A stretch of 52,772 bases of DNA from Anaerolineales bacterium (GCA_919902735.1 CAKKRM010000143.1:4212-56983); one strand, 5' to 3'; numbered from the stretch's first letter, positions 24,460-33,342 are shown. Notes: generated from the letters alone by a model not told the origin. Numbers and translations are program-made.

Positions 24460-26484
24460 TCATTCGATGCAAAATAGCTGGTCGATCTCTTTGGCAGTGG
24501 CTGGGGCAAGCGGCATGGCCGTCAGTGTGTGGCAGGCTTGCTGCAAGGCTGGCAGGTCTGAGATCATGAAAGAAGCGATTTCTTCGAGACGGGCAACGTT
24601 ATCGGAGGTTGCGTAGGCTTGCAGGAAAGGCATCCATTCGATCTGATCCTTTGCAAAATAACCTTTCGAGATGGCTTCCTCGCCCAAACGAAGCGCTTCG
24701 TCCCAATTTCCCAACTGACGGGCATATGAAGCCTTCTCGTAAAAATAGCACCACTCTTTCGGCGGCTCGAAGTCAAAAGGAATTGCAGGCGGAACATGGA
24801 ATGGTTCGTTCAACGAAATTTGCTCCGCCTCGGAGTATGGCGCAATATCTGCCACACGCGAGTCTTCAAAAGAAGATAATTCCACCTGATGCAGATCGAT
24901 CACTTGAACGCAGGATGCCGGAGTTGGTTGTGTGAGAATTAAGATGTTGCGATAATTTGGATACGTGCGAATACTGCGGCGGTTGGAATAATCCTGCGGT
25001 TTGCGGGCAAGAACGTTGGCAACTGTATCCTCGTTTAGTACCACTGCATAAAGGGCGGGTTGAACATATTTTTCATGATCTGATGCAGGATGATAAAGCA
25101 GGTTGGCGGGGCCCCATGTAAAATAATCCTCTTCAGCCGCCACAGCGTAGTGTGTTACCAAAGTTGTCCCCGGATAAATTTGCGGAATCCGCCAGCTTAC
25201 CTGCCACCAGAAATTACGGGTGGCTTCTGTTTCACGGGCTTTCACGAATCCGTTGGCATAATGGGTCAATGACGCGGAAACAAGCAGGAATCCGAAAAAC
25301 ACATTCCGCAGTTGTGAATTGGAAATATAACTCAACGCCAGCGGCCACAACAACGCCGCGCCGACGGATGCGATCAATGTATATCGTGAAAAATTCTTGA
25401 AATCAACTGAGCGGCCAGCCAAAATAACGGGAAGCAAACCGACGATGATCGCCCCAAGGCCGATCCACACCGCCTCCCGCCTCCAAACGGACCTGGAACT
25501 TAATTCTGTTTCCTCGAGCTTTTCGCTGCCTCTCGAAAATATCCATAGCAAAAGCAAGGCAAGCAGAGCAATTCCAAAGCCGGGCAGCCATTGCTGGATG
25601 TTGAATCCAGCGCTCAAACGGCGGAGCGGCAGCCACCAGGCATGGACGAGCACATCCACAAAATCGTTCAAGAGGTTGGATAAATAATTGAGCAGGAATG
25701 TGAACGGCTCTGCCCGCAGGTCATCCAATTGCAAATCCACATCCGTTGCGCCTCTTTCGCTCTCGAAATAAAAGAGTCTCCACGCCAAAAACACGCCGGG
25801 AATCAAAAACGCTGGAAGTGAATGCTGGAAGAACCTGGCCGCCCTCCCCCATATCGTTTCATTCAAACGAAACGCCAAAAGAAACACACAAGCAAACCGC
25901 AGGAACTCAAGCCCGATATACCATTCGATCTGGCCGAGATAAAACCAGCCCAGCAAAATCGAGGCGGGATAAAACCAGACCTTGCGCGTCCATATATTGG
26001 ATTGAACAGCCTGGAGAGTCAAACCGATGGAAAGCATCCCCGCCGCCAACCCAGCCATATGACAAAGATAATCTATCGCATTCGGCTGGGATAAAAAGCC
26101 CGGGTACAGCAAAAACAGAAGCGACATCCAAAGCGTTGTGCGGCGATTCTCAGGCCAGAGCGTGCGAAAGACCCACAAAAAGGACACACCGCCGGCCAAC
26201 CGAAACAGGAACGCGCTTAGGTTATAGTAAAGCGGATTCGCGCCAAAGAGAGTGTAGGCCGGGATCATCACCAGCGCGCGCAAGGGACGGTCAATGCTAA
26301 AAATATCCCAAAATACCCCCGCTCCCTTCGCACCAGCCGCATACATCAAATACCAGTCATCGTTGAAATAGCCGAATTTTTGGGCAAAAATCAAGTAGAC
26401 AAGGGCTGAAATTAATGCAAGCAATATGCATTCAATAAAAACATCACTACGGAAAATCGACCTGGTCTTTTGCATTTCCATCAT
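24460..26484 (-). CDS. GT-C-fold membrane glycosyltransferase-like protein (paralogue of 4659-6686)
   Basis: A 674-residue membrane protein alignable by eye over its length with the one at 4659-6686. It has YFNDDWYLMYAAG after the first helix, IDRPLRAL, NPLYYNLSAFLFRLAGG and LYPGFLSQPNAIDYLCHMAG. The tail has EWCYFYEKASYARQLGNWDEALRLGEEAISKGYF, a clear TPR-like helical pair. The same predicted use of a lipid-linked sugar applies. Its first codons overlap the stop of the dehydrogenase gene (ATGA at 26481-26484), so the two are translationally coupled. A later Met at 26475 is also possible as the start. Confidence 0.72.
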   Translation of the reverse strand: MMEMQKTRSIFRSDVFIECILLALISALVYLIFAQKFGYFNDDWYLMYAAGAKGAGVFWDIFSIDRPLRALVMIPAYTLFGANPLYYNLSAFLFRLAGGVSFLWVFRTLWPENRRTTLWMSLLFLLYPGFLSQPNAIDYLCHMAGLAAGMLSIGLTLQAVQSNIWTRKVWFYPASILLGWFYLGQIEWYIGLEFLRFACVFLLAFRLNETIWGRAARFFQHSLPAFLIPGVFLAWRLFYFESERGATDVDLQLDDLRAEPFTFLLNYLSNLLNDFVDVLVHAWWLPLRRLSAGFNIQQWLPGFGIALLALLLLWIFSRGSEKLEETELSSRSVWRREAVWIGLGAIIVGLLPVILAGRSVDFKNFSRYTLIASVGAALLWPLALSYISNSQLRNVFFGFLLVSASLTHYANGFVKARETEATRNFWWQVSWRIPQIYPGTTLVTHYAVAAEEDYFTWGPANLLYHPASDHEKYVQPALYAVVLNEDTVANVLARKPQDYSNRRSIRTYPNYRNILILTQPTPASCVQVIDLHQVELSSFEDSRVADIAPYSEAEQISLNEPFHVPPAIPFDFEPPKEWCYFYEKASYARQLGNWDEALRLGEEAISKGYFAKDQIEWMPFLQAYATSDNVARLEEIASFMISDLPALQQACHTLTAMPLAPATAKEIDQLFCIE

Positions 26485-27518
26485 CGGTTCAAATTAATAA
26501 CGCTGCCCGTGGAATTGGATTTGTGAATCGCCTCCACAAGGTACTGCACCCGCACACCATCCTCCAGCGTACAAGTCGGCTGCGTTTCGCCATTTACCAC
26601 CGCCACAAAATGTTTCATCTGTTCTAGGAACATGACATTGCGTTCCCAGCCATCGTCAAGCGGATACTCCTGCCACTCGCCGCCAGCTTTGATTCCCATG
26701 CCTGTTGAAATAGCAAGCGATTCAGCAGACGCTCTGTAAATCCGCGCCGCGCCGTCGGCGAGATTCCACTTCACTGTGCCTTTCGTGCCGATCACGGTGA
26801 AGTAATGTTCGGGCGGCTGTTGGTTGAAATCCAAATGCAGGCTGCCCAATGCGCCGCCTTCAAAACGCAGGCCGATCTTGGCCGTGTCTTCCACATCCAC
26901 TTCGAGGTCGCTGATCTTGCCAGTGAATCCCCAGGCAAATTTCACGTTGCCCACCAGCCAGGGCAAATAATCCAGCGAATGACACTGCGTCAGTACCACG
27001 CCCCCGCCCAGGTCGGAGCGCGCGGCGTAGCCCTGTCGGTAATCCTCCCACGGATGCCAGGCGGGCAGATATTCCCCAAAATGCACGTGCGCGGAAATGA
27101 CCCGTCCGATCTCGCCATCCGAAATTAATTGTTTTGCGCGCGCCAGCCCGGGATGAAAACGAAATTGAAAAGCAACCAAAATTTTCGAGCCGCTTTTTTT
27201 GACGGCCGATTCAAGTTGACTTAATCCTGCGGTGGAATTGGAGATCGGTTTTTCGAGCAGGATGTGACACCCCGCCTCTGCCGCAGGGACGGCTGTTTGC
27301 AAATGCAAGGAAGTTGGGTTTGCAACGATGACAGCGTTCGGTTTGTGTTTCTTCAGCGCTTCCCGCAAATCCGTCTCAACGGGATAACCTGAGAGTTCGT
27401 CGTCAGGCAGAGTCGCTTTGCGCGTGCGAAGCAGGACAATATCCTTTTCGCCAAGCGAAACCAAATTACGAAAATGTCTTCGCCCAATGGAGCCAAGGCC
27501 TGCAATTAAATATTTCAT
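26481..27518 (-). CDS. Gfo/Idh/MocA family oxidoreductase
   Basis: A 345-residue NAD(P)-dependent sugar dehydrogenase. The N-terminal Rossmann loop is GLGSIGRRHFRNL (about 6-18). The catalytic-Lys motif is EKPIS (about 93-97), followed by AFQFRFHPGL and the GGGVVLTQCHSLDYLPWL segment with the conserved His. Substrates in this family are cyclitols, nucleotide sugars or sugar phosphates. With the SDR at 20018-20845 it may form a PtmF/PtmA-like pair for an early step of legionaminic acid precursor synthesis, which is an inference from co-occurrence. The ATG at 27518 replaces an upstream extension of 73 codons that has no family similarity and runs into the next gene. Confidence 0.87.
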   Translation of the reverse strand: MKYLIAGLGSIGRRHFRNLVSLGEKDIVLLRTRKATLPDDELSGYPVETDLREALKKHKPNAVIVANPTSLHLQTAVPAAEAGCHILLEKPISNSTAGLSQLESAVKKSGSKILVAFQFRFHPGLARAKQLISDGEIGRVISAHVHFGEYLPAWHPWEDYRQGYAARSDLGGGVVLTQCHSLDYLPWLVGNVKFAWGFTGKISDLEVDVEDTAKIGLRFEGGALGSLHLDFNQQPPEHYFTVIGTKGTVKWNLADGAARIYRASAESLAISTGMGIKAGGEWQEYPLDDGWERNVMFLEQMKHFVAVVNGETQPTCTLEDGVRVQYLVEAIHKSNSTGSVINLNR

Positions 27519-27570
27519 GTTTAGCCCTTTATAAAACGGAGTGCAAAGTCTCCCGACTTTGCGCCGACGA

Positions 27571-28605
27571 CTACCAATTCGTATCCTTTTCGTACTTCCA
27601 TTTGACCAGCATCTTCCCCGCGGCTTCTTTGAAAATGGATTTATCTTTTTCGGTGAAAAGACGACTCCAATTGCCCGCCTGACCCTTTGGAAGAAAGGAT
27701 GCGATTCCTTGATTCCTTTCAGCCTGCCACTCCTCATCAGGATTCGACGACATTTCAGCTTTTATCTTTTCGCCCAAAGACACATCCACCTTCTTCACGC
27801 CGAGGAAGTTCCAAAGTTGGCTCATTTCAGCGAAAGGCATTTCAAGCAAATCTTCATAGCGCAATCCAAAGTAATGATCGCCAAAGAGTCTGCGGGCTTC
27901 GTCTTCTGTCTCCTGCAAATTTTTCACCCAGCCCTGCGCCACGCGGCGGATGAAGGTTTCAGTGAAGATCGAACGTGTGCCGTTTATGAAGGGAGTCTGG
28001 TCTTTTCGCAACTCTTCGATGATGCGTTTATCTTCCGCGCCCAGGAATTTGGATTCTTCCACAAAATTGCGGAAGCGTTCCGAGATGAGCACATCGCGCC
28101 CGTCGCGGACGATGTAGACCAGTTTCGCATCGGGGTAGACGGCGTGCATGTCGCGCACGGCTTGCCCGTGAATCGTGGACGAGGGGCTTTTATCCCCGAC
28201 GATCATTTTACCTGCGCGGGCGGCATCGCGTTCCATGATGAAATCGGCGGCGGCGCGCAGAACAAGCGGCGAGAGGTCACGTTCCTGATGCCAGCGGTTG
28301 GACTTGCGCGTCAGCCACTCTTCCGCTTCGGGGGTGTTCACCAGCGACTTGAGCAAAGGCTGGCGCGTGAAAAAATGCGCCTGATAATTGCCATGAACTT
28401 CTGGGTGCAGCCGCGCAAGGCGCAGCAGCAGGGTCGTCCCTGAGCGGGCATGGCCGAAGATGAAGAACTTCTCACGCGGGAAGAACTGCTTAATCTCGGC
28501 TACTTCTTCGGGTGTGATGGCAGGGATGGGATTGCGTTTATTCTTTTTGGGGCCGCCTTTGAGGAGAATGCGGGCGGCGGATTTAATGCGGGTGAGGATT
28601 TCCAT
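27571..28605 (-). CDS. Sulfotransferase (Sulfotransfer_3 type)
   Basis: A 344-residue sulfotransferase of a different subgroup from the other two. The PAPS loop FGHARSGTTLLLRL is at about 50-63 and the 3'-phosphate site VRDGRDVLIS at about 166-175. The end AGNWSRLFTEKDKSIFKEAAGKMLVKWKYEKDTNW shows the same closing tail as the paralogues. Such enzymes commonly sulfate sugars or lipids. It starts a group with the Gfo/Idh dehydrogenase, a GT-C protein and the PAPS synthetase, giving a compact sulfation unit. Bases 27537-27560, just beyond its stop, carry a dispersed repeat shared with 7472-7500. Confidence 0.87.
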   Translation of the reverse strand: MEILTRIKSAARILLKGGPKKNKRNPIPAITPEEVAEIKQFFPREKFFIFGHARSGTTLLLRLARLHPEVHGNYQAHFFTRQPLLKSLVNTPEAEEWLTRKSNRWHQERDLSPLVLRAAADFIMERDAARAGKMIVGDKSPSSTIHGQAVRDMHAVYPDAKLVYIVRDGRDVLISERFRNFVEESKFLGAEDKRIIEELRKDQTPFINGTRSIFTETFIRRVAQGWVKNLQETEDEARRLFGDHYFGLRYEDLLEMPFAEMSQLWNFLGVKKVDVSLGEKIKAEMSSNPDEEWQAERNQGIASFLPKGQAGNWSRLFTEKDKSIFKEAAGKMLVKWKYEKDTNW

Positions 28606-28718
28606 TTATCTCCAAATTTAACCGCCTAGCACGCGACACTTGCGCCGCACGCCAGTGCAGGTGAGAACGCCAGAGTTTTCTTTTTTTCTTCGCGCACTTG
28701 GCGCTCTTTGCGGTAATT
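28606..28718. other. Intergenic gap, 113 bases
   Basis: It is GC-rich on one side and T-rich on the other. It includes TTCGCGCACTTGGCGCTCTTTGCGG, a fragment like the dispersed CGCAAAGACGCGAAG family at 40740-40810. No gene was seen. Confidence 0.35.
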
Positions 28719-29168
28719 TCATCTCTTCCAGTTTAACATTACCAACCCAGCCAAACAGACGAATATGCCGGCGATGTTGACCCATGAGATTTCATCTTTG
28801 AAAAAGATGATCGCCACGGGGAGCAGAATCAACGAGGCGGCCACATTGACCAGTACGGCGGCGATGCCGAGGTTCCAGCCCGCGCGGTAGGTGAGCAGGA
28901 AGCCGAATTCGATGCCGACGATGGCGATGGCGAGCAGGAAACTGCTCCAGTTGAGTTTCTTTAATTCGGAGATGAATCCATTGTCGGCGGGGAAAAGAAG
29001 CGCGGTGATCCACGTCACAGCGAGGGCCACAGCATACGTCACCAAAAGGGAGATCGGGAAGTTCACATTCGACGGTGTGCTTTTGGCGACGAAATGATAG
29101 AGTACGCTGGAGGCAATGGCAAGTGTGATGGAAAAGTAAAAGAGAAACATGGAGGGCTTATCACTCAT
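28719..29168 (-). CDS. EamA-like small transporter
   Basis: A 149-residue hydrophobic protein with about five membrane helices. The end, DEISWVNIAGIFVCLAGLVMLNW, is the typical last segment of EamA/DMT-superfamily proteins, and the size is that of a half-unit (EmrE/ArnE-like). Two such subunits usually pair. ArnE/ArnF-type proteins flip lipid-linked aminosugars, so a flippase for a lipid-linked sugar is conceivable in this locus, but drug or metabolite export cannot be excluded. The ATG at 29168 is chosen over one 18 bases upstream because the extra residues do not resemble family N-termini. The lipoprotein gene ends just upstream. Confidence 0.75.
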   Translation of the reverse strand: MSDKPSMFLFYFSITLAIASSVLYHFVAKSTPSNVNFPISLLVTYAVALAVTWITALLFPADNGFISELKKLNWSSFLLAIAIVGIEFGFLLTYRAGWNLGIAAVLVNVAASLILLPVAIIFFKDEISWVNIAGIFVCLAGLVMLNWKR

Positions 29169-29189
29169 AGCGTGCCTGGCATCCATTCG

Positions 29190-29777
29190 TTATTTAAAGC
29201 TGATCGTTTCTTTGGTGACTACGATGTGATAGACCAGGCTGGGATCGGTCATGCACAGAATGACGGCTCCGGTTCTGGCGACAGAGGGTACATCCCCTTC
29301 CACCCAGGCGTAGCCCCAGTAGCAGCCTGCCAGCGCTCTGATCGAAACCACACCTCCCCTTCCAAGCGCGGTTGAATAGTTGACACATTCTCCCTTGTCG
29401 TTTGGCGCGTTCATCCCAAGCGTGAGGTTGACCTGTCCCTGGGATTTGTTTTCAACTTCGATGGTGGTCAATTTTCCTTTTGGTTCCAGCGGCGGGACCT
29501 GGTTGCAAATATCGGCGGTGGGGACGGCAACTGTGGGCTGGGCAATCGTTGGGATTGTTGGGAGTGGGGGCAGGGTTGGGGCGAACGTACCTGTTGGCTG
29601 GGGCGTGATGGGCGTTGCCGTGGGAAGTGCGGCCTGTGTTTGGGTGATGGCGATCCATGCAGCGGCGATGGCGGTGTTGGCGATATCGTCTGAGCTTATG
29701 TCTGGTTGCGCGGAGCCGCAGGCGGTGAGGGTGACGATGATTAAGATCGAAAGGATGTAAGGGAATTTCTTTTTCAT
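29190..29777 (-). CDS. Lipoprotein with Pro/Thr linker
   Basis: A 195-residue lipoprotein. The signal peptide ends in LTAC at residue 20. Residues about 50-92 are Pro/Thr-rich (TPITPQPTGTFAP). The C-terminal domain of about 100 residues contains IEVENKSQGQVNLTLGMN and four Cys (CNQ, GECV, GCYWG, LCMTD) that could form two disulfides. The domain family is not recognised. The start has GGAGAACCAA upstream. It lies ahead of the EamA-like gene by a few bases, so the two are probably co-transcribed. Confidence 0.82.
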   Translation of the reverse strand: MKKKFPYILSILIIVTLTACGSAQPDISSDDIANTAIAAAWIAITQTQAALPTATPITPQPTGTFAPTLPPLPTIPTIAQPTVAVPTADICNQVPPLEPKGKLTTIEVENKSQGQVNLTLGMNAPNDKGECVNYSTALGRGGVVSIRALAGCYWGYAWVEGDVPSVARTGAVILCMTDPSLVYHIVVTKETISFK

Positions 29778-30185
29778 TTGGTTCTCCAGGAACCCATTTT
29801 TACCACGAAAAGCAAATCATGTTCTCCCTTCGGGGAAAAGGGTCATGGCTATTCCAAGGTCAGGAAAATCTTAACGCGAATTCCGCGAAAAGGCGAAAGA
29901 CGCGAATTTTTCATTTATTTTCGCGTAAATTTGCCTGATTTGCGCTTTTCGCGTTAAGCCTTGCTACAAAATTAAAAAGATGTCAAGCGACTTTGGAAAA
30001 GCCATGGGAAAAGGGTGCGCTAAAAGTTTGTAGATGAGTTGCTCCCTTCGCCGAGGATTGCGGCTTGAGCCTGATGACGAGGCGCAAGGAAAAGCATAAA
30101 TCTTAGCGTGTCTACGACCTTGCGTTAAAGAGTTTTCAGACACTTTGCATTAAAAATCTCCAACAGTTTTGCGCGATACCCGACG
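29778..30185. other. Intergenic region with an inverted element
   Basis: A 408-base region without a gene. CTTAACGCGAA (29870-29880) and TTCGCGTTAAG (29948-29958) bound an imperfect palindrome of about 90 bp rich in GCGAAAA-type words. GTCAAGCGACTTT at 29981-29993 is shared with the MITE-like element at 9006-9194. No promoter could be assigned with confidence. Confidence 0.55.
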
Positions 30186-30203
30186 TCACGCTGAAAGCGT
30201 GAC
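30185..30203. repeat. 8-bp hairpin at a gene end
   Basis: GTCACGCT, loop GAA, AGCGTGAC. It overlaps the stop codon of the gene ending at 30186. It lacks a U-run, so its role as a terminator is doubtful. Confidence 0.55.
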
Positions 30204-31649
30204 CTGCGAATTCAGTACCTTCAAAATAAACTCTGCCGTTCGTTTTCCAGAGCTTGCATCGGTGAAGGTAATTTCATCTTCGATGAATTTGCGGCGTTCT
30301 TTTGAATCGACTGATTTGTCTTTCAAATACATATTCAACATATCGCACAATTCATTTTCGTTCATCGCTACGCGGCCCGCTTTGGCTTCGCGGAATCTTT
30401 TATGAGTAGGCCAATTGCCGATCTCCTTCAAAGAGAGTGAAAATTTCTTCGGCTTGTTCCAGCCCCCAGGGATATCAATCGTTGCGGCGATCATCGGTGT
30501 ATCGTGGACAGCGGTCTCAACCAGCATCGTTGAATAAACAGTAACCACCACATCCGAGTACGCCATCATGGACGATTTCTCGTCCATGTCTTCGCCGCCG
30601 TAGTAGCCAAGCGATCCGCCCAACGCCACAGGCTGGACAACATGCACATGCAGATATTTTTTCTCCAACTCAAAAACCTGGGCGCGTTCGTCTGCAAAGA
30701 TTTTCGGCTTATCTTGAAAGTGACTCGGATGCAAGCGGATCAACAACTGCGAAGGCTCTGCCAGTGAATCAGATGAAACCAATTTTGCCAGTGCTTCAAT
30801 GTTCGGGAAGTTCGGAGCAAAATGGACAAAACTGCTGGCGTACGAGATCAACTTACGTTTGGGGTCGAGACCGTGCAGTTTGAAATAATCATCGCGCGGC
30901 ATGAGCCACTGCTTGCGGAAATATCCGTCGTACGAGGGGATGCCACCCACATGCACATGCTCGGGATTCCAGTCTGAACCTTTGACGAGTTCCTCTTTTT
31001 GCAACTCAGACCAGCACGTCGCCCACTGCACGTCTGCACCTGAGATGTTGTACGACGATGAGTTGTCCCAGCCGACGATGACGGTCATGTTCGGGATTCC
31101 GCGCCTGGCAGATTCGCGCAGGAGATAACGGTCCATGCGCCAGCCGGGAGTCGAAGCGATGACCATGTCGGGTTGGTATTTGTCAAAGAGGTCAGTATAC
31201 AGGCCGGGGGTAGGCGTGAAGCGGTTTTGCATCCGAATCAAAAATCTGCGGGCGAAGGAAAAATTCCGCAGGAGGAGAATCATCAGCGCGGAGGGAATCC
31301 AAATGCCCAAACGGAATTTCCAGCCGTTCTCCGCCCAGACTTCCCAGATGTGGCTGTCCATGGCTTCGGTGTTGATGCGGCGCGAGCCGCCGACGCGGCG
31401 CAAGTAGGCGAGCAGTGATTGAAGGCGCGAGCTGACGGTTTTGGCGTATTGGTCGGCTTGTTTGAGGCGCAAACTTTCGAAGGTGAGACCGTGTTGCGTG
31501 TTGCGTGTTGCGAGTTGCGTGACGAGGGCTTCGTCGGTGAGGACGACGATTTCAACGCCCGCGTTCAAGAGCGTTGAGACAGCGTCGCTTTGCAGGAAAT
31601 AGATGATTGCCATGCCATGGTCGGCGGAGATGAAGATGCGTTTGGTCAT
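30186..31649 (-). CDS. GT-B / CDP-glycerophosphotransferase-like protein
   Basis: A 487-residue protein with a GT-B-like plan. The N-terminus is KRIFISADHGMAIIYFL. The middle has YQPDMVIASTPGWRMDRYLLRESARRGIPNMTVIVGWDNSS. The C-terminal nucleotide-binding half has SYASSFVHFAPNFPN, LLIRLHPSHF and YSDVVVTVYSTMLVETAVHDTPMIAA. It resembles polysaccharide-polymerising glycerophosphotransferases and KpsC-like enzymes, without a precise family match. Residues around 46-54 (TQLATRNTQ) are written by a heptamer array at 31491-31518. The first 16 codons are duplicated upstream at 31845-31890. Confidence 0.7.
   Translation of the reverse strand: MTKRIFISADHGMAIIYFLQSDAVSTLLNAGVEIVVLTDEALVTQLATRNTQHGLTFESLRLKQADQYAKTVSSRLQSLLAYLRRVGGSRRINTEAMDSHIWEVWAENGWKFRLGIWIPSALMILLLRNFSFARRFLIRMQNRFTPTPGLYTDLFDKYQPDMVIASTPGWRMDRYLLRESARRGIPNMTVIVGWDNSSSYNISGADVQWATCWSELQKEELVKGSDWNPEHVHVGGIPSYDGYFRKQWLMPRDDYFKLHGLDPKRKLISYASSFVHFAPNFPNIEALAKLVSSDSLAEPSQLLIRLHPSHFQDKPKIFADERAQVFELEKKYLHVHVVQPVALGGSLGYYGGEDMDEKSSMMAYSDVVVTVYSTMLVETAVHDTPMIAATIDIPGGWNKPKKFSLSLKEIGNWPTHKRFREAKAGRVAMNENELCDMLNMYLKDKSVDSKERRKFIEDEITFTDASSGKRTAEFILKVLNSQVTLSA
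31491..31518. repeat. Heptamer array inside a gene
   Basis: Units GTGTTGC, GTGTTGC, GTGTTGC, GAGTTGC. It encodes part of the N-terminal region of the GT-B-like protein without a frame break. Confidence 0.85.
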
Positions 31650-31842
31650 GTAGTTTGATAGTTGCCTGGTTGGGTAGATAAAGAGCTATCAACGATGGAA
31701 GTTTATTTTGTTTCGATGGTTATTTTACCCGCTTCGAGATTCGGCGGGCTAAAGCCCTGCCTCAGTTCGTGGAAGTCGGCTAAAAGCCGACTGGTTCCTC
31801 AGCGCGAAGCGCTTCCATGTACTGAGCATGTGGCTTCAGCCC
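31650..31842. repeat. Palindromic element between duplicated gene starts
   Basis: GGGCTAAAGCC (31747-31757) and GGCTTCAGCCC (31832-31842) bound a 96-bp element with an inner stem GTCGGC/GCCGAC (31775-31791). The element is flanked by two copies of a gene 5' end (31604-31658 and 31845-31899). The rest of this gap shows nothing recognisable. Confidence 0.7.
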
Positions 31843-31890
31843 AGCGATTGCCATGCCGTGGTCGGCGGAGATGAAGATGCGTTTGGACAT
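31843..31890 (-). pseudogene. Duplicated 5' end of the gene at 30186-31649
   Basis: An ATG at 31890 opens MSKRIFISADHGMAIAG, which matches the first 15 codons of the intact gene (MTKRIFISADHGMAII) with one amino-acid change before it runs into the palindromic element and stops. About 50 bases are shared, including several outside the coding part. It is either a remnant of a lost paralogue or the trace of an insertion. Confidence 0.75.
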
Positions 31891-31966
31891 TATGATTTGA
31901 TGTTCAATTAACGAAGTTTATTGGAGATCCGTTTCTTTCTTAACTGCGGGTTGGTTTGTTTCGAGA

Positions 31967-33118
31967 TTACGGTGACCAAGCCGGGGAGTAGTCGTTGGCT
32001 TCGTTTTCAGTTAACCTTTTGAGCATACTACTGTCATTTACATCAACCAGATAGATTTCATTGTTTCCATCGCGCTCCGAGACAAAAGCAATTTTCTGGC
32101 TATCCGGCGACCAAACAGGGTTTCCGTCAGTCGCCGAATTATTTGTCAAGTTGATTTGATCGCTACCATCGGAGTTCATCACATAGATTTCCCAGTTGCC
32201 ATCCCGATAAGAGCTAAAAGCTATCTTCTTGCCATCTGGCGACCAGATTGGGTTGCCATCCCATCCTTTATTGTAATTGGTGAGGTTGATAGGGTTAGTG
32301 CCATCAACATTTATAACGTAGACCTCAACATTATTATATGGACCGGAGCTAAAAGCGATTTTCTTGCCATCTGGTGACCAGGTTGGTATGCGGCCGTCGG
32401 CAATGTGGTGTGAGGTGCCATCTGCATTCATCACGCAGATGCTGCTACCCCCACCACAGCTGCCGGAATACGCAATCCTTTGGCTATCCGGCGACCAAAA
32501 AACGATACCGCTCCATGAAACACCTTCGGCGGTGATCAAATGACTGCCATCGGCATTTATCACTGAGGTGTAACCATGGGCAAAACAGCAGCCAACATAA
32601 TAGCTGGAGCTAAACCCAATCTTCTTGCCATCCGGTGACCAAACTGGACTGCCAATACCGAACCCCGAAGCCGCAGCCGCTTGGCTATAATAAGTACTAA
32701 GCCTTTTAGTGTCTATTAATTTAGTGGGGTTGGAGCCATCCGAATTCATGATGTAGAGTCCACCGGAGTCATTGTTGTAGGAGCCAAACGCAATCTGTTT
32801 ACCATCCGGAGACCAGGCCGGGTCGAATTTGGGAGTTATATTGTTTGTCAATTTAACCAGATTACTGCCATCTGAATTAATCACGTAGATTTCCTGATAT
32901 CCATCCCGCTCGGATGTAAAAGCGAGCTTCCCCGCTCCACCCCCGATTGCTGTTGGTATAGGAGTAGGCGTTAATGTTGCTGTCGGAGTCAATGTTTGGG
33001 TTGGGAACAGACTTGGTGTTTGTCTGATGTCAGGAGTTACGGTTGGGGGAACTTGTACATTTGACGAACATGCCGCCAGAAACACAAACAAGAAAACAAT
33101 CTGAAGTTTTTTCATCAT
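31967..33118 (-). CDS. PD40 / TolB-like beta-propeller lipoprotein
   Basis: A 383-residue lipoprotein. The signal peptide ends in the lipobox LAAC (about 14-17). A Thr/Pro linker (residues 24-58) leads to a propeller built of about seven PD40 repeats with the pattern SPDGKKIAFSS...GNWEIYVMNSDGS (from about 66 to the end). TolB-like propellers outside the Pal-Tol system usually bind peptides or glycans at the cell surface. The repeats are near-identical in places, so the number can change by recombination. The start is supported by GGAGAAAATAA. It is a stand-alone gene flanked by duplicated gene ends. Confidence 0.88.
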   Translation of the reverse strand: MMKKLQIVFLFVFLAACSSNVQVPPTVTPDIRQTPSLFPTQTLTPTATLTPTPIPTAIGGGAGKLAFTSERDGYQEIYVINSDGSNLVKLTNNITPKFDPAWSPDGKQIAFGSYNNDSGGLYIMNSDGSNPTKLIDTKRLSTYYSQAAAASGFGIGSPVWSPDGKKIGFSSSYYVGCCFAHGYTSVINADGSHLITAEGVSWSGIVFWSPDSQRIAYSGSCGGGSSICVMNADGTSHHIADGRIPTWSPDGKKIAFSSGPYNNVEVYVINVDGTNPINLTNYNKGWDGNPIWSPDGKKIAFSSYRDGNWEIYVMNSDGSDQINLTNNSATDGNPVWSPDSQKIAFVSERDGNNEIYLVDVNDSSMLKRLTENEANDYSPAWSP

Positions 33119-33178
33119 TTATTTTCTCCACTGCTTATCAATTTACAACAGATATATCACTCTGAGAGACAATTTTAT

Positions 33179-33210
33179 GAATAATACCAGTTAAAAATCT
33201 TGTTGTGCAT
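33179..33210 (-). pseudogene. Duplicated 3' end of the glycosyltransferase gene at 33963-34964
   Basis: Reads HNKIFNWYYS followed by a stop, matching the end of the intact gene (YNKIFSWYYS, 33967-33998). 27 of 32 bases agree, and all five differences are transitions. The copies bracket the DUF433/DUF5615 genes, as direct repeats would after an insertion. Confidence 0.7.
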
Positions 33211-33296
33211 GGGTGGTTTCGACACCGCACTTGCGTTCGGTGCAAGTGTACGACGGCGGGAGAGCGCCGCCGTCTACTCAACCACCGAGGACTACT

Positions 33297-33336
33297 ATAA
33301 AAAGCCCGTCTTCACGCCTCTGGCGGAAAACGGGCT
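33297..33336 (-). terminator. Intrinsic terminator after the DUF433/DUF5615 pair
   Basis: On the minus strand AGCCCGT and ACGGGCT form the stem, with an inner CGCC/GGCG pair, followed by TTTTTA. It lies just past the end of the frameshifted gene. Confidence 0.7.
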
Positions 33337-33342
33337 GGAGAA

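Larger units (their letters stand above)
33119..33342. other. Intergenic region with a gene-end remnant and a terminator
   Basis: It contains the duplicated 3' end at 33179-33210 and the minus-strand terminator at 33297-33336. No complete gene is present. Confidence 0.55.

Noticed and set aside
27541-28443. Plus-strand open frame of 300 codons
   Set aside because: It is antisense to the Sulfotransfer_3-type gene and lacks any domain pattern.
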